64,000 bases of DNA from Solanum dulcamara. Taxonomy: Eukaryota > Streptophyta > Magnoliopsida > Solanales > Solanaceae. This document shows positions 22,269 to 33,658 of this stretch, one piece after another (position 1 is the stretch's first letter; each line of letters opens with the position of its first letter). The stretch is taken from the NCBI RefSeq assembly GCF_947179165.1, contig NC_077240.1, positions 50,342,501 to 50,406,500 on the forward strand. Reading direction: 5' to 3'. The position numbers were made by a program, and so were the translations under genes. The notes under the pieces were generated by a model. The model made no database searches, was not told the origin of the DNA, and saw only the letters and a program-made list of their open reading frames with translations.

Positions 22269-25200
22269 TGTCATGACTCGACCAAGGTCCTAGTCGTAAC
22301 ACGGCGATCAAAAACCTGAAGAGCTCCAACCAAGCATCTTGTACATATCATAAGAATAAATAAGGTGAAATATAAAAGCGGAAACATCATAAGAGAGTCT
22401 AAAACATGAATAGCAATCTGAAAATGTCTTATGACAACATAGACTCAAACATATGTCCAATGAGATGCCTCTAAACATGATTATGGGCTGGGGATAAGAC
22501 ATGTCCTTATCTCATGCTCAATACACAACATAAGCAAAAGTCTTTTGACAGAAAACAGTAAGTAACTTGAAACTAGTCCCCGGTCAATAAGGACTCACCA
22601 CAATACCTTTGAATAGGAACGCCTACTAATTATGTGGACGATTAGGTTCATCAACCTCAACCCCTACATTATGAGACAGTGAAGGCAAAAAGTATGCATT
22701 AGTACGTTCGAATGTGCTAAGTATGAGGGCGTGACATGCAACATAAATCATGGTATGCAAAGGTCAAGCAAAATACATGATAAGATAGAATACGTAAAGT
22801 CATGAGAAAATCATATTGACCAAATCATTTTAAAAAAAATCGAAATCATAACATACTTAAGAGATCATACATATGTGGGATAGGAACCATAACCAACAAT
22901 AAGACCATGTGAGCTATAACATAGAATCCGATGATACCCACATCGAGAAGGAGGAGGCTACTTTGCCAAGGTAGACTCCTACATGCCTGAGTGGATCCAC
23001 TAAGCGGTCATGTGAATTGGGGTACTCACCTCCAAGCCTTGATATTTCGGGTACTCAGCTATTAGAGATTTGGGTATTCACCTCTCATCCCTTTGTACCT
23101 ATGGTGGCACATAGTTATGAGACACGATATTTTATATAAGGACTCCGTATTTTGAGTTCCCACCTTAAGTCCACATTCGGTGCTAAGTCAAATCCCACAG
23201 AATACATACATAATATAAGATCATAATTTCATATACCATAGTCATGATCATAGATTTAAAATCATAGAGTAACTCATTTTCATAACATACTTGTAATGTG
23301 AGAATTTTCCCTTTTATTATTACAATTATATTTGCATAATTCATACTGTTAGGCCTTAGGTCGCCTTACTTCATACTTGCATGAAATACCATAATTTGAG
23401 ACATACTTATAATTCATGATCATAATAGAAATATATAGTCATAATTCATACTTTGAAAATTCATGACCATAGAAATCATGAAATTGACTTGAAAACATGC
23501 ATGATCATAAACTTTGAAAACATGCATGATCACAACATGAATGCATGATCAATTTATTTAAAAATCATGAAATTGATTTGAAAACATGCATGATCATAAA
23601 CTTTATATTAGCACATACATAATTAATATACATAATATCCTTTAGAAGTATAAATCAAAATACTCATAATTTACATCATAAACCCTAGAAATCAAAATAG
23701 GAGAATTTATGGAAAAACTCTTCAATTTAATTCAATAACCATCAATTTATATCAAAATAGACTAATAATCATACTTTAAATCAAAATTCATGCAATTGGA
23801 ATAGAGATCACAAAACCCATAAAACACCTTACTTTAATTTCATAAAAAACCTTGAGAAATTGATTGAGCTTCATGCATGAAAATATCCATGAATCAATAC
23901 CTACATACCTTGAGTGAGAATACCAGTTAATTTGAAAGAACTTGAGAATTTTGATGGAGAAATTGAGTGAATTTGCTCAAAGTCTTCAATGGAAACCCTT
24001 GAGAGCCTTTTTGTTGAGAGAGAAATATTTGATAGATGAATTGTAGAAGAATGAATAGAATTAGAGGTTTAGGTTAATTTATAGAGTTGAATTAGGTCCT
24101 AAAAATATCTAGGTTCATTAACTAATAATTTGGGAAAATTCTCAAATGCCATTAAAAAAAACTTAATTTAGGCCAAAACTGCTTCCTAGGTCCGCGATGC
24201 GGTCCTGTCGTGGACCACATTATTTTGTGGATTCTTCGAAAATCCTTCTCCTATTCTACGGGTCCTAAAAACTCTACCAAAACTATTTTTCCGTAGGTTT
24301 TGACCCCCTGATCGATATTCCGAACTCGAATTTTCCAAAAAGATTAAGGATAATATGTTACATGAGTGGCTTCTATCATTTCGAATTGAGGAACTCTATT
24401 TTCGAGATATTTTCAAAAGGGTACTAGTAGTCAAGTGAATCTTAGTATAACTTTTTACCAATAGATGGATGGTCAGGTCGACCATACCATTCAAACATTA
24501 GAGGATATGTTCAGAGCATGCGTGATTGATTTTAAAGAAAATTGGAATGATCATTTTCGATTGATAGAGTTTGCTTATAATAACAGTTATCATTCTAGTG
24601 TTGAGATGGTTTTATTTGAGGCTTTGTATGGTAGGAATTGTAGATTCCCTATCGGTTGGTTCAAGGTAGGTAAAGTTTCTTTGATAGGACCCGAGTTGGT
24701 ATTTAAGGCTATGGAGAAATTTAGACTCATTTGAGAAAGATTCAAGCCAACCCAAAAATGATAAAAAAACTAATTCGAATGTGAGAAGAAGGGAACTTGA
24801 AATTGAGGTCAATGATTGGGTTTACTTGAAAATTTCACCCATGAAGGGTGTGATACTTTTTGATAAGAAAGGGAAGCTAAGTCCCTTCTATGTTGGCCCA
24901 TATCAGATTTTGAGCCAGATTGGTACGGTGGCTTATGAGTTGAATTTGCCTTCCAATTTGGCATTGGTGCATCTAATATACCATGTGTCTTTGTTGAGGA
25001 AGTTTATTGGTGATACAAGCTCTATTATGCCATTGGACAACATTGAGGTTAAGGATAGTCTTTAATATTAAGAGGTTCTAGTTGAGATCCTGGACCTGAA
25101 GTTAGAAAGTTGAGGAAAAACAAAATAGCTCCAGTTAACGTGTTATAGAGGAACCAAGAGGTTGAGGGTGCTACATGGAAAGCCAAAGTCGTTATGATGA

Positions 25201-25427
25201 CCGGATTTCCTCATCTCTTTCCTTTCATTCCTAGTTGAGGTATTTAGTTTCTTCATGATCCAACCATCCCAAATCATTTGTTTCAGTTGTTCTCATGGTT
25301 TCATATGCATTCATGTTTATGAAATGAGTTTTAAAGTCATGTTTTAGCTTGAGATTGAAGATTTCATGTTTTATGCATTATTTAGATGTTTTTGAGGTAT
25401 CTTGTGGGCATTTTGAAGGATGCTACA
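22269..25427 (-). repeat. Element C 3' LTR with internal insertion
   Basis: About 2.19 kb of LTR plus about 0.97 kb of inserted polyprotein DNA. Low edge TGTCATGACTCG; high edge GGATGCTACA, followed by ATATCCCCCCTTGG (polypurine tract on the minus strand). Aligns with 27662-29832 on both sides of the insert. Confidence 0.8.
24425..25395 (+). pseudogene. Foreign gypsy integrase-to-tail fragment inside C's 3' LTR
   Basis: Plus-strand frames: 24465-24734 is the end of the integrase core (DGQVDHTIQTLEDMFRACVI, then FAYNNSYHSS and EALYGRNCRFPIGW); 24781-25065 is the integrase C-terminal region (GVILFDKKGKLSPFYVGPYQIL, LPSNLALVHLIYHVSLLRKF). The B-like tail and part of the 3' untranslated stretch follow. 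The catalytic Glu position again reads Asp (QVDHT). It is antisense to element C, has no LTRs, and ends inside LTR sequence on both sides. It is closest to element B, judged by the tail at 1280-1600. Confidence 0.8.
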
Positions 25428-25949
25428 ATATCCCCCCTTGGAAACATTCGTCCTCGAATGAGATGCAACTAATACAGGAAAGACATGGAAAAAGGATTTA
25501 GAAACCCTACATGGACATGAGGACACTTTGAAATCGAAAAGAAAAAAAAATGCATAGAACGTGTAACCTTCATACTTAAAGTAAAACATAGCCCTTAAGA
25601 GAAATCATTTTCATGAATCATGCATCCATATGAATGACATATGGAAATGAAGCATAGAAGTTTAATCGATTTGATCATGAGAAATATAGTACATTTAGGC
25701 TTGAGTGAAACAAAAGAGATAAGGATATTGCTTTATCATGTCCGATTCCGTTTCCCACGTAGCACTCTCTACTTGTTGATTCCTCCAAAATACTTTGACC
25801 GATGCAACATCTTTATTTCTCAGCCTCTTCACTTGGCGGTCTAAAATCTCAATCGGGACCTCCTCATAAGTCAAATTCTCTTCAATACTCATATTCTCTA
25901 TTGACACTATAAAATTCGGATCACCCACAAACCTTCTCAACATTGACAC
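25428..25949 (-). pseudogene. Element C polyprotein C-terminal tail
   Basis: The minus-strand frame from 25949 reads MSMLRRFVGDPNFIVSIEN, then LTYEEVPIEILDRQVKRLRNKDVASVKVFWRNQ and WETESDMIKQYPYLF. This is the extreme C-terminal, chromodomain-like end of gypsy Pol and is intact over about 84 residues. Nothing of the integrase core precedes it; it is joined directly to the non-coding module. The polypurine tract lies between it and the LTR. Confidence 0.8.
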
Positions 25950-25959
25950 ATATACCTTA

Positions 25960-26270
25960 GGTTACTACACCTCTATAGGAAAATAGATTACTACCCCTTA
26001 CTACCCGTATTCATCAAACCTCAAAACCTAATAAAGAAACACATAATGCATCTTACATTCACCCATGTGCCATCAACACTACATTCAAGCCTAGTTCTAT
26101 AACGAATCTAATACACTCACTTGAAACCCTTAACAAGAAGTCATCAATAGACTACTACAATCATTCACATATCTCCAACCACAAATTCAAGCCTACCATA
26201 TTAACCATTTTATGGCTCCCTTGAAGTCAACATCACTTAAAAATATTCGTGTCTACCCTTAAATATTGAA
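25960..26270 (-). other. Non-coding module replacing pol in element C, shared with D
   Basis: Where a full element would carry protease, RT and integrase, C has about 300 bases without a coding frame. Its reverse complement matches 57530-57830 of element D closely over its whole length (for example GGGAGCCATAAA, then TGATGACTTCTTGTTAAGGG, then TATAGAACTAGGCTTGAAT). The shared deletion product shows that C and D descend from one already-deleted ancestor. Confidence 0.75.
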
Positions 26271-27441
26271 TCAAGACCCTTCTATTATAGAATAGATTAA
26301 TTTGGAAATTGAAACTTGACTCAATGAGTTATACAATCTATAGAAGCATAAGATACCAATCCATACCATTTCAAAAAGGGAATCCATACTTACCGGATGA
26401 AGAACCACGCTATGTTTGGAGACCCACAGAGGGGTAGGACTGAGATCGTCGGCGACTATCCTTCTCATTCTTAGCAACCCTTTGGACAATGCCTCAACTT
26501 GTGATCCTTCGCACCACAACCAAAACATACACCCAAACCGTCTAGATAATCTCCCGGATAGTACCGTCCACACTTTTGACATTCGAGAAAAGCTTGACCA
26601 CTATAATTGTCACCTTGATATATAAGGTTAGGCACCCTATCCTTGTGATAATTAAGCACTGAAGTATTATCAAAAGATGATCCATTATCAATCCGAGTCT
26701 TCTTAGTCATCCTAGAAACCTCCTTAAGCTTTTTCTCTTCAATTTTCTCGGCATGAGTCATTAGTCTAGAGATATTCATTTCCTTTATTAACATGTCCAT
26801 CTTACATTCTTGAAAAACCAAATCTAAAACCCTTGATATAAACTTACTCATTCATCCTCGAGGGTCGGACACCAAAGTAGGAGCATACTTGGACACCTTT
26901 ATGAAGTTGAGGGCATACTCCCTCACACTCAGACTACCTTGCTTCAAGTTGATAAATTCCATCACTTTTGCCTCCATCAACTCTACGGGAAAGAAATGGT
27001 CAAGAAATGCACCCTTAAAACTTTCCCAATCTATAGGACCCTCATTCGCTCTTTCGGGCTTCCATTGGTTATACCATATTTGAGCGACACCCTTGAGTTG
27101 TAGGCTGCCAACTCCGCTTTTTTTTCTGAAGTCACTCTCATAATACTCACTATCTTGTAGACCTCATCAATGAACTCTTGAGGATCCTCATCAACCTTTG
27201 AGCCATGAAACTCTGGAGGATTTATTTGTGCAAAGTCCCTTACTCTTGAGGCTCGAGTAGGAATATTAGGAGGAGTCACAAGCCCTTAGTTGGTCACTAC
27301 TCGGGCTAGCATAGTAATGGCTGTTCGAAACTTCACATTATTCACTTAGCCCAATAAAGGACCATTGTCTTGAGGAGCCGGGAGAGCTTAGGATTTATTA
27401 GCATTGTCTCCCCTTGGCGAAGGTGGTCTTGTTGAAGCCAT
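26271..27441 (-). pseudogene. Element C gag, broken
   Basis: Start ATG at 27441 (MASTRPPSPRGDNANKS-type opening). The frame 27279-27031 carries the gag core (ASRVRDFAQINPPEFHGSKVDEDPQEFIDEVYKI) and the frame 26851-26471 the nucleocapsid part with a zinc knuckle CFGCGAKDHKLRHCP and an upstream CQKCGRYYPGDYL motif. Frameshifts near 27030 and 26860 and a few stops separate the pieces. It is the only structural protein in element C. Confidence 0.8.
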
Positions 27442-27645
27442 CTTTCTGAAAATCGCAAAGAAAGACCGTTAGGGAAAAGAAGTCTTAACATAAACTCTAT
27501 AGAATGACATGGGTCATGAAAGAGGTGAGAATTCCTCAAATGCCTAATAGCTTCCTACTCATAAGTGTGGCGCACTTCACACCCTTGAATAAGACTTAAC
27601 TTGAAGTGGAATGTTGGACACCCTAGGACACTTGGAAACCCATGT

Positions 27646-27657
27646 ACTCTGATACCA
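27646..27657 (-). other. Primer-binding site of element C
   Basis: Minus-strand TGGTATCAGAGT matches the initiator tRNA-Met complement in 11 of 12 positions and lies four bases from the LTR edge at 27662. Confidence 0.85.
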
Positions 27658-27661
27658 AATT

Positions 27662-29832
27662 TGTCATGACCCGACCTAGGGCCTAGTCCTAACACGACAA
27701 TCTAAACCCTGAAGGGCTCCAACCAAGCCTTTTGTACATATCATAAGCATACATAAGGTAAAATATAAAAGCAAAAACATTATAAGAGAGTCTAAAACAT
27801 GAAAAGCAATCTGAAAATGCCTTATGACAATATAGACTCAAACATATGTCCAACGAGATGCCTCTAAACATGAGTATGGGCGGGGGATAAGACATGTCCT
27901 TAGCTCACCTCAATACAAAACATAAGCAAAAGCCTTTTGACAGGAAAGCAGTAAGTAACTTGAAACTAGTCCCCGGTCAATGAGGACTCACCATAATACC
28001 TTAAAATAGGAATGCCTACTAATTACATAGACAATTAGGATCTTTAACCTCAACCCCTATATTTTGAGACAATATAGGAAAAATGTATGCATTAGTACGT
28101 TCGAATATACTAAGTATGAGGGCGTGACATGCAACATAAATCATGGAATGCAAAGGTCAAATAAAACACATGATAAGATGGAATACGTAAAGTCATGAGA
28201 AAATCATATTGACCAAAGCATTTTTAAAAAATCAAAATCATAACATACTTAAGAGATCATACATATGTGGGATAGGAACCATAACCGATAATAAGACCAT
28301 GCGAGATATAACATGGAATCCGATGATACCCATATCGAGAAGGAGGAGGCTACTTTGCCAAGGTAGACTCCTACATGCCTGAGTGGATCCACTAAGCGGT
28401 CATGTGAACTGGGGTACTCACCTCCAAGCCTTGATATTTTGGATACTCACCTCATAGAAATTTGAATATTCTCCTCTAAAACGTAAAAACGACTCTCTAA
28501 GCGGTTACACCTACGGTGGCAGGTAGTTATGCGATAAGATACTTTATATAAGGACTCCATCCCACCTTAATTCCATATTCAGTGATAAGTCAAATCCCAT
28601 GGAATACATACATAATATAAGATCATAATTTTATATATCATAGTCATGATCATAGGTTTAAAATTATCGAGTAACTCCTTTTCATAACATACTTGTAATG
28701 TGAGAATTTGCCCTTTCATCATTACAATCATATTTGCATAATTCAAATTATTAAGTCTTAGGTCTCCTTACTTCATACTTGCATGAAATACCATAATTTG
28801 AGACATACTTATAATTCATGATCATAATGGAAATACATAGTCATAATTCATACTTTGAAAATTCATGACTATAGCTTGAACTTGAAATTAGGGTATGACA
28901 TGAATGCATGATCAATTTATTTGAAAATCATAAAATTGACTTGAAAACATGCATGATAATAAAACTTTATATTATATCATACATAATTCATATACATAAT
29001 ATCCTTTAGAAGTATAAATCAAAATACCCATAATTTACATCATGAACCCTAAAAATTAAAATAGTAGAATTTATGGAAAAACTCTTCAATTTAATTCAAT
29101 AACTATCAATTTATATAAAAATAGACTAATGATCATACTTTAAATCAAAATTCATGTAATTAGAATAGAGATCACAAAACCTATAAAATACCTTTCATTA
29201 ATTTGATAGAAAACCTTGAAAAATTGATTAGGCTTCATGGATTAAAGGATCCATGAATCAATACCCACATACCTTGAGTGAGAACACTGATTAATTTGGA
29301 AGAACTAAAGAATTTTGATGGGAAAATTGAGTGAATTTGCTTGAAGTCTTCAATGGAAACCCTAGAAGCCTTTTTGTAGAGAGAGAAATATTTGATAGAT
29401 GAATTATAGAAGAATGAATAAAATTAGAGGTTTACATTAATTTATAGAGTTGAATTAGGACCTAAAAATGTCTAGGTTCATTAACTAATAATTTGGAAAA
29501 AGTCTAAAGTGCCCTTAAAAAAAACTTAATTTCGACTAGAACTGCTTCCCAGGTCTGCGACGCGGTCCTGTCGCGGACCACTCGACCAGAAAACTGTTCC
29601 CAGATCCGCGATGCGGTCCTGTCGTAGACCACACTGTTTTGTGGATTCTTCAAAAATCCTTCTTTTGTTCTACGGATCCTAAAAATCCACTGAGACCATT
29701 TTCCCGCAGGTTTTGACCCCTTAATCAATAGAACTCAGATTTTTCAAAAAGATAAAAGATAATGCGTTACATGAGCGGCCTATTTCTAAAATATTTTAAA
29801 GGTATTTTGTGGGCATTTTAATGGATGTTACA
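27662..29832 (-). repeat. Element C 5' LTR
   Basis: About 2.17 kb; low edge TGTCATGACCCGACC, high edge GGATGTTACA, then the target duplication TTCTT. It contains a local duplication of about 51 bases at 29541-29640 (two copies of a TCCGCGATGCGGTCCTGTCG-type unit), where the 3' LTR has a single copy near 24179. Confidence 0.85.
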
Positions 29833-30545
29833 TTCTTATATGTCAGTTATGAGTTCTCAAGATGATTATGATATTTTGATGCATTAACCAATGAGATAAA
29901 AGTTTTAAGGATTTCATGACTTTATTCATGTTATATAGATATTGGTCTTGCATCCCATGGTTCATATTGACTATGTTTGAACCCCAACAATGACACTATT
30001 GTCCCCAACAATGACACCATTGTGCATGCATATTTTCACATACTTAGTGTATTACATGGTTCATATTGACTATGTTTGATGTTTATTGTTCATGCATATT
30101 TTCTCATACTTAGTGTATTCCATGTACTAACATATACTTTTTTCTATATTGTATCATAATGTAGGGACCGACGATCATGTTCATCCTCCTCCCTCTTGTA
30201 CCTATAGTTAGCATTTGTGTTATTGGTGAGTCCTCATATTCCAAGGATGAGATATTTCGTTTCTTATGAGTTTATTATTTATTATACCTTTTATATTGAG
30301 TGAGCTAGGATATTTTCTTATGCCCCCATCTACACTAATAGAGGCATGCTAGATGTTCATTGTAGTCTATGTTGTCTCTTTTAAACTTTTGATGTACTGA
30401 GACTATGCTTCCTTATCAATGATTCTTGTTTATTTATTTCAAGTACATTATGTATGCTCATAAATGTTATGCGAAGTGGATCGGTTGGAGTCCTTTGGAA
30501 TTCTCATCGCATTGTTATGTTGAAGCTCTAAGTCGGTTCGTGACA
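29833..30545 (+). repeat. Element B 3' LTR, segment 3 of 3
   Basis: Final part of the B LTR after element C, ending GGTTCGTGACA at 30545. Sister copy 47990-48516 ends GGGTCGTGACA. Between 29950 and 30115 this copy has extra sequence absent from the sister, including a stretch repeated in inverted form near 30640. Confidence 0.72.
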
Positions 30546-30811
30546 CCTTGAGGTATGACTTCGACCAAATAAATTGAATATTATTTAGCAAGCATCAACC
30601 TATGAACTGAAATATGAGACATAGTTCAGCATTTATCAACAATGGTGTCATTGTTGGGGACAGGGTAATGATCCTCTTTGATTGATTTTTTATTCAAACT
30701 CCTGTGCAATTTGTGTTCCTATTACGTGGTTACTTGTTTTTGTTGATTACCAAAAGAATAGGTCACACCGATGACATATACATGATTGTTAATATAATTA
30801 GAGTAATTTAC
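30546..30811. other. DNA between element B LTR and LTR F (copy 1)
   Basis: About 265 bases without genes; the same segment follows the B LTR in duplication unit 2 (48517-48780). It is probably the older sequence into which B inserted. Confidence 0.55.
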
Positions 30812-31355
30812 TGTAAGACTCCATAAGTTGAAAAGTCATCGAGGAAGTTCTGAGGGTCAGTTCTCAGGGTGTTTCTCAAACCCTGTAGGATGAGCCCTCT
30901 CTACGGCTCATAGAAAGTCCTATGAGTCGTAAGGAGCAGTCGTAGGGTCAGTTCCAATAATTTTTTAAATGGGCATTTTAGTCCTTTGCCATATTTTAAC
31001 ATTAACATGAGGTCATTGTGGGAACTGAATTTACCCTATCTAAATGACCCTAAGACCTTTCCAAATCATTTTCTCACCTAATTTCTAAGACACAAAACCC
31101 TCCCTCCACTCAAGGTCATTTTCTTCACCAAGGAAAGCTAGGATTTCATTCCAACGTCTTCAAGCCTCCATCTTCAAGCTTTCATTAGAGCTGTTATTCT
31201 CCAAGGTATGTGGGTCTTTATTCATGGTTCCATCCACCCATGGATCCCAAGTATTTTTTCAACTTATAAGTTAAAAATCAAATGCTAAAATTTATAGGTT
31301 TTCATATTATTTTTCCAAATGTATAGATTATTGAATAATTGATATTTATTTACCT
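30812..31355 (+). repeat. LTR F, 5' part (copy 1, truncated by the duplication junction)
   Basis: Starts TGTAAGACTCC with no polypurine tract before it, so it is the start of a 5' or solo LTR. It aligns with 48781-49594 and ends abruptly at TTTATTTACCT, where the tandem duplication restarts. The copy-2 version has about 270 extra bases in its U3 part. Confidence 0.65.
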
Positions 31356-31852
31356 GTCGTAGAGTGACTCGTAGACTTGAATTCCATCAATATTTTCAGC
31401 TCCTTAGTTTGGACTTTCCGACATCCAAGTCTTATAAAAGGTGATTTATGCAAAGAAGTTTATGATTGATCATTCTATGATGTTTCAAGCAAAGTTAAAG
31501 ATACAGCTAGCTAAGTCCCTAAAGTTGTTTATAATCAAAGATATGTAATGATGGAAAGACCTACACCCATATTGCATGAGTTATATGATAGATGATCTAA
31601 TCCTATGCTTTTACTATGATGACGTTAGATGAGCAATTTTAATGATGTTTTATAAAGATAGATTGACATTAGATATTATTTTTCCCTATAATATTTATGA
31701 TCATATTTTATGAGTTCTGTTGGGATATTGACTAAGTACCAAGAGGACTTTTAGGTGGAGTTTAGTCCGATAGCTTAGTTAGTTATTAAGGGAATCCTAG
31801 TATCAACCTTTAGTCCCAAATTACGTTGCCCTCATAGGATTACACATGAAAT

Positions 31853-32538
<686 letters not shown>

Positions 32539-32544
32539 CCTACT

Positions 32545-32780
32545 CTTCAATCTGGGTGGTTAATAATGCATGTAAGTATGATGCTATTGGGCTATGCATC
32601 CCTTTTATGTGGATCGTTATTATCAGTAGCACTTCTAGTGATGACATTTCAAAAAAACAGAAAGCTTTTTTATAAGACTAGTGTTTATTTAAATGAGTCA
32701 TTTTTCTTGGGGGAAAATATTTTAGAAAATACTTCTTTTTTTTCAGCTAAAATTATTACAGATCCCAATTGATTCATTCA
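32545..32780 (+). pseudogene. ccsA fragment (plastid cytochrome c biogenesis), plastid-derived
   Basis: CcsA is the plastid membrane protein for haem attachment to c-type cytochromes. The plus strand reads [20 protein letters not shown] and [17 protein letters not shown], then [16 protein letters not shown], the middle of the protein with one membrane segment. A one-base deletion near 32750 shifts the frame before the KNYYRSQ-type region. It is joined directly to rbcL, from which it is distant in plastid genomes (rbcL in the large, ccsA in the small single-copy region). Confidence 0.85.
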
Positions 32781-32870
32781 TGTAACAGGAGAAAGATTTC
32801 CCATTCCTTAACCGTAAAGATATGTGGCCATGGGATTAAGTGGAACAGAATTAACTAGGTGGTAGAGTCA
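32781..32870. other. Plastid-like sequence, gene not recognised
   Basis: Continues the plastid block up to the LINE target site and, across the LINE, on to 44087-44130. I do not recognise the plastid region of origin. Confidence 0.35.
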
Positions 32871-32885
32871 TGGAAACGCTTATTT
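32871..32885. repeat. LINE target-site duplication, left
   Basis: TGGAAACGCTTATTT, identical to 44072-44086, flanking the LINE. On this side it runs into the poly(A) tail (T-rich on the plus strand). Confidence 0.9.
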
Positions 32886-32912
32886 TTTTTTATTTTTTTT
32901 TTTATTTTTTTT

Positions 32913-33658
32913 ATGGGAACAGACCCTACACGAGGCTCCCACCTCTCGTGCACAGTCAGGGGTTAAGCAACACCCCCAAGCCTTAACATAAATAACCAAA
33001 ATAAAAATACAAGGAGGGGGACATAAACCTTACCTCCGATCCTATGGTGGTTCATAAGTCGGATAACCTATTAAGGTCGGCTAACTCATCCCCGATACAA
33101 AAAAGAGACTAACTATAACTAGAAAGCAGTAAACCTGTGAGAGGACTCCTCCCGGTACAATTCAACTATGAAAGCATAAATGAGGGAGACTCTCCCCTTC
33201 CATGAGAAAAAAGGAAAGTAACCTACACTAGTCCTATTCAACTATGCTACGTACCAGACATAGCTACATTGAAGAAGAACAAGTATACGAAACTTCTATC
33301 TCGCATGGGATGGGAAATTCCTTTCATCTTTGCTCTTTTTAGTCTTGTCGTACCAAGTAAATCCAGGTGAAGTGTGCCTTTGTATCAGTATCATGATTAC
33401 CAGCTAAGGAGGCTGAAAGGAGAGGAAGTATATGGAGCTATAGTAGCCAACAGCCTTGGATTTGTTGTGAAGAAAAGTGTAGCTGCATTCGAACACCTGC
33501 ATGGGGTTCCAAATGTATGGTTGCTGCAGACCTGCACCTACAAGTAGCCAAGGGAGCAAACAAACATGGTTGTTGTAGTTCTGTAACCAGCTCCTTGCTG
33601 TCTCTCCCTCTGTTGGATGATGGTCAAGTCCTTGGGATACCTGCACAGACAGACAAAA
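32913..33658 (-). other. LINE 3' end, untranslated
   Basis: Contains the last three ACCTGCA-type modules of the tail (33637, 33530 and a degenerate one at 33494) and, from about 33400 down to the poly(A), sequence without a coding frame. A run of CACGAGGCTCCCACC near 32932-32946 precedes the A-rich tail. Confidence 0.5.

Larger units (their letters stand above)
22269..29832 (-). mobile_element. Element C: deleted Ty3/gypsy retrotransposon (gag plus 3' pol scrap)
   Basis: Minus strand: 5' LTR 29832-27662, primer-binding site 27657-27646, gag from 27441, a short non-coding module in place of pol, polyprotein tail 25949-25695, polypurine tract 25428-25440, 3' LTR 25427-22269. Target duplications TTCTT flank it exactly (22264-22268, 29833-29837). 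Protease, RT, RNase H and integrase core are missing from the internal region, so it could not move on its own. Its 3' LTR contains about 970 bases of foreign plus-strand polyprotein (24425-25395). Its LTRs and internal module match elements D and I. Confidence 0.88.
21592..31355. repeat. Tandem duplication, unit 1 (interrupted by element C)
   Basis: Comprises the last 86 bases of A's 5' LTR, the right part of the B LTR, about 265 bases of flanking DNA, and the first 544 bases of LTR F. Without element C it is about 2.2 kb. At 31355/31356 LTR F breaks off in mid-sequence and the A-LTR tip (GTCGTAGAGTGACTCGTAGAC) starts again, which is the head-to-tail junction. Confidence 0.75.

Noticed and set aside
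24465..25065. A functional integrase gene
   Set aside because: It is a fragment without the N-terminal and most of the core, interrupted near 24735, antisense inside an LTR.
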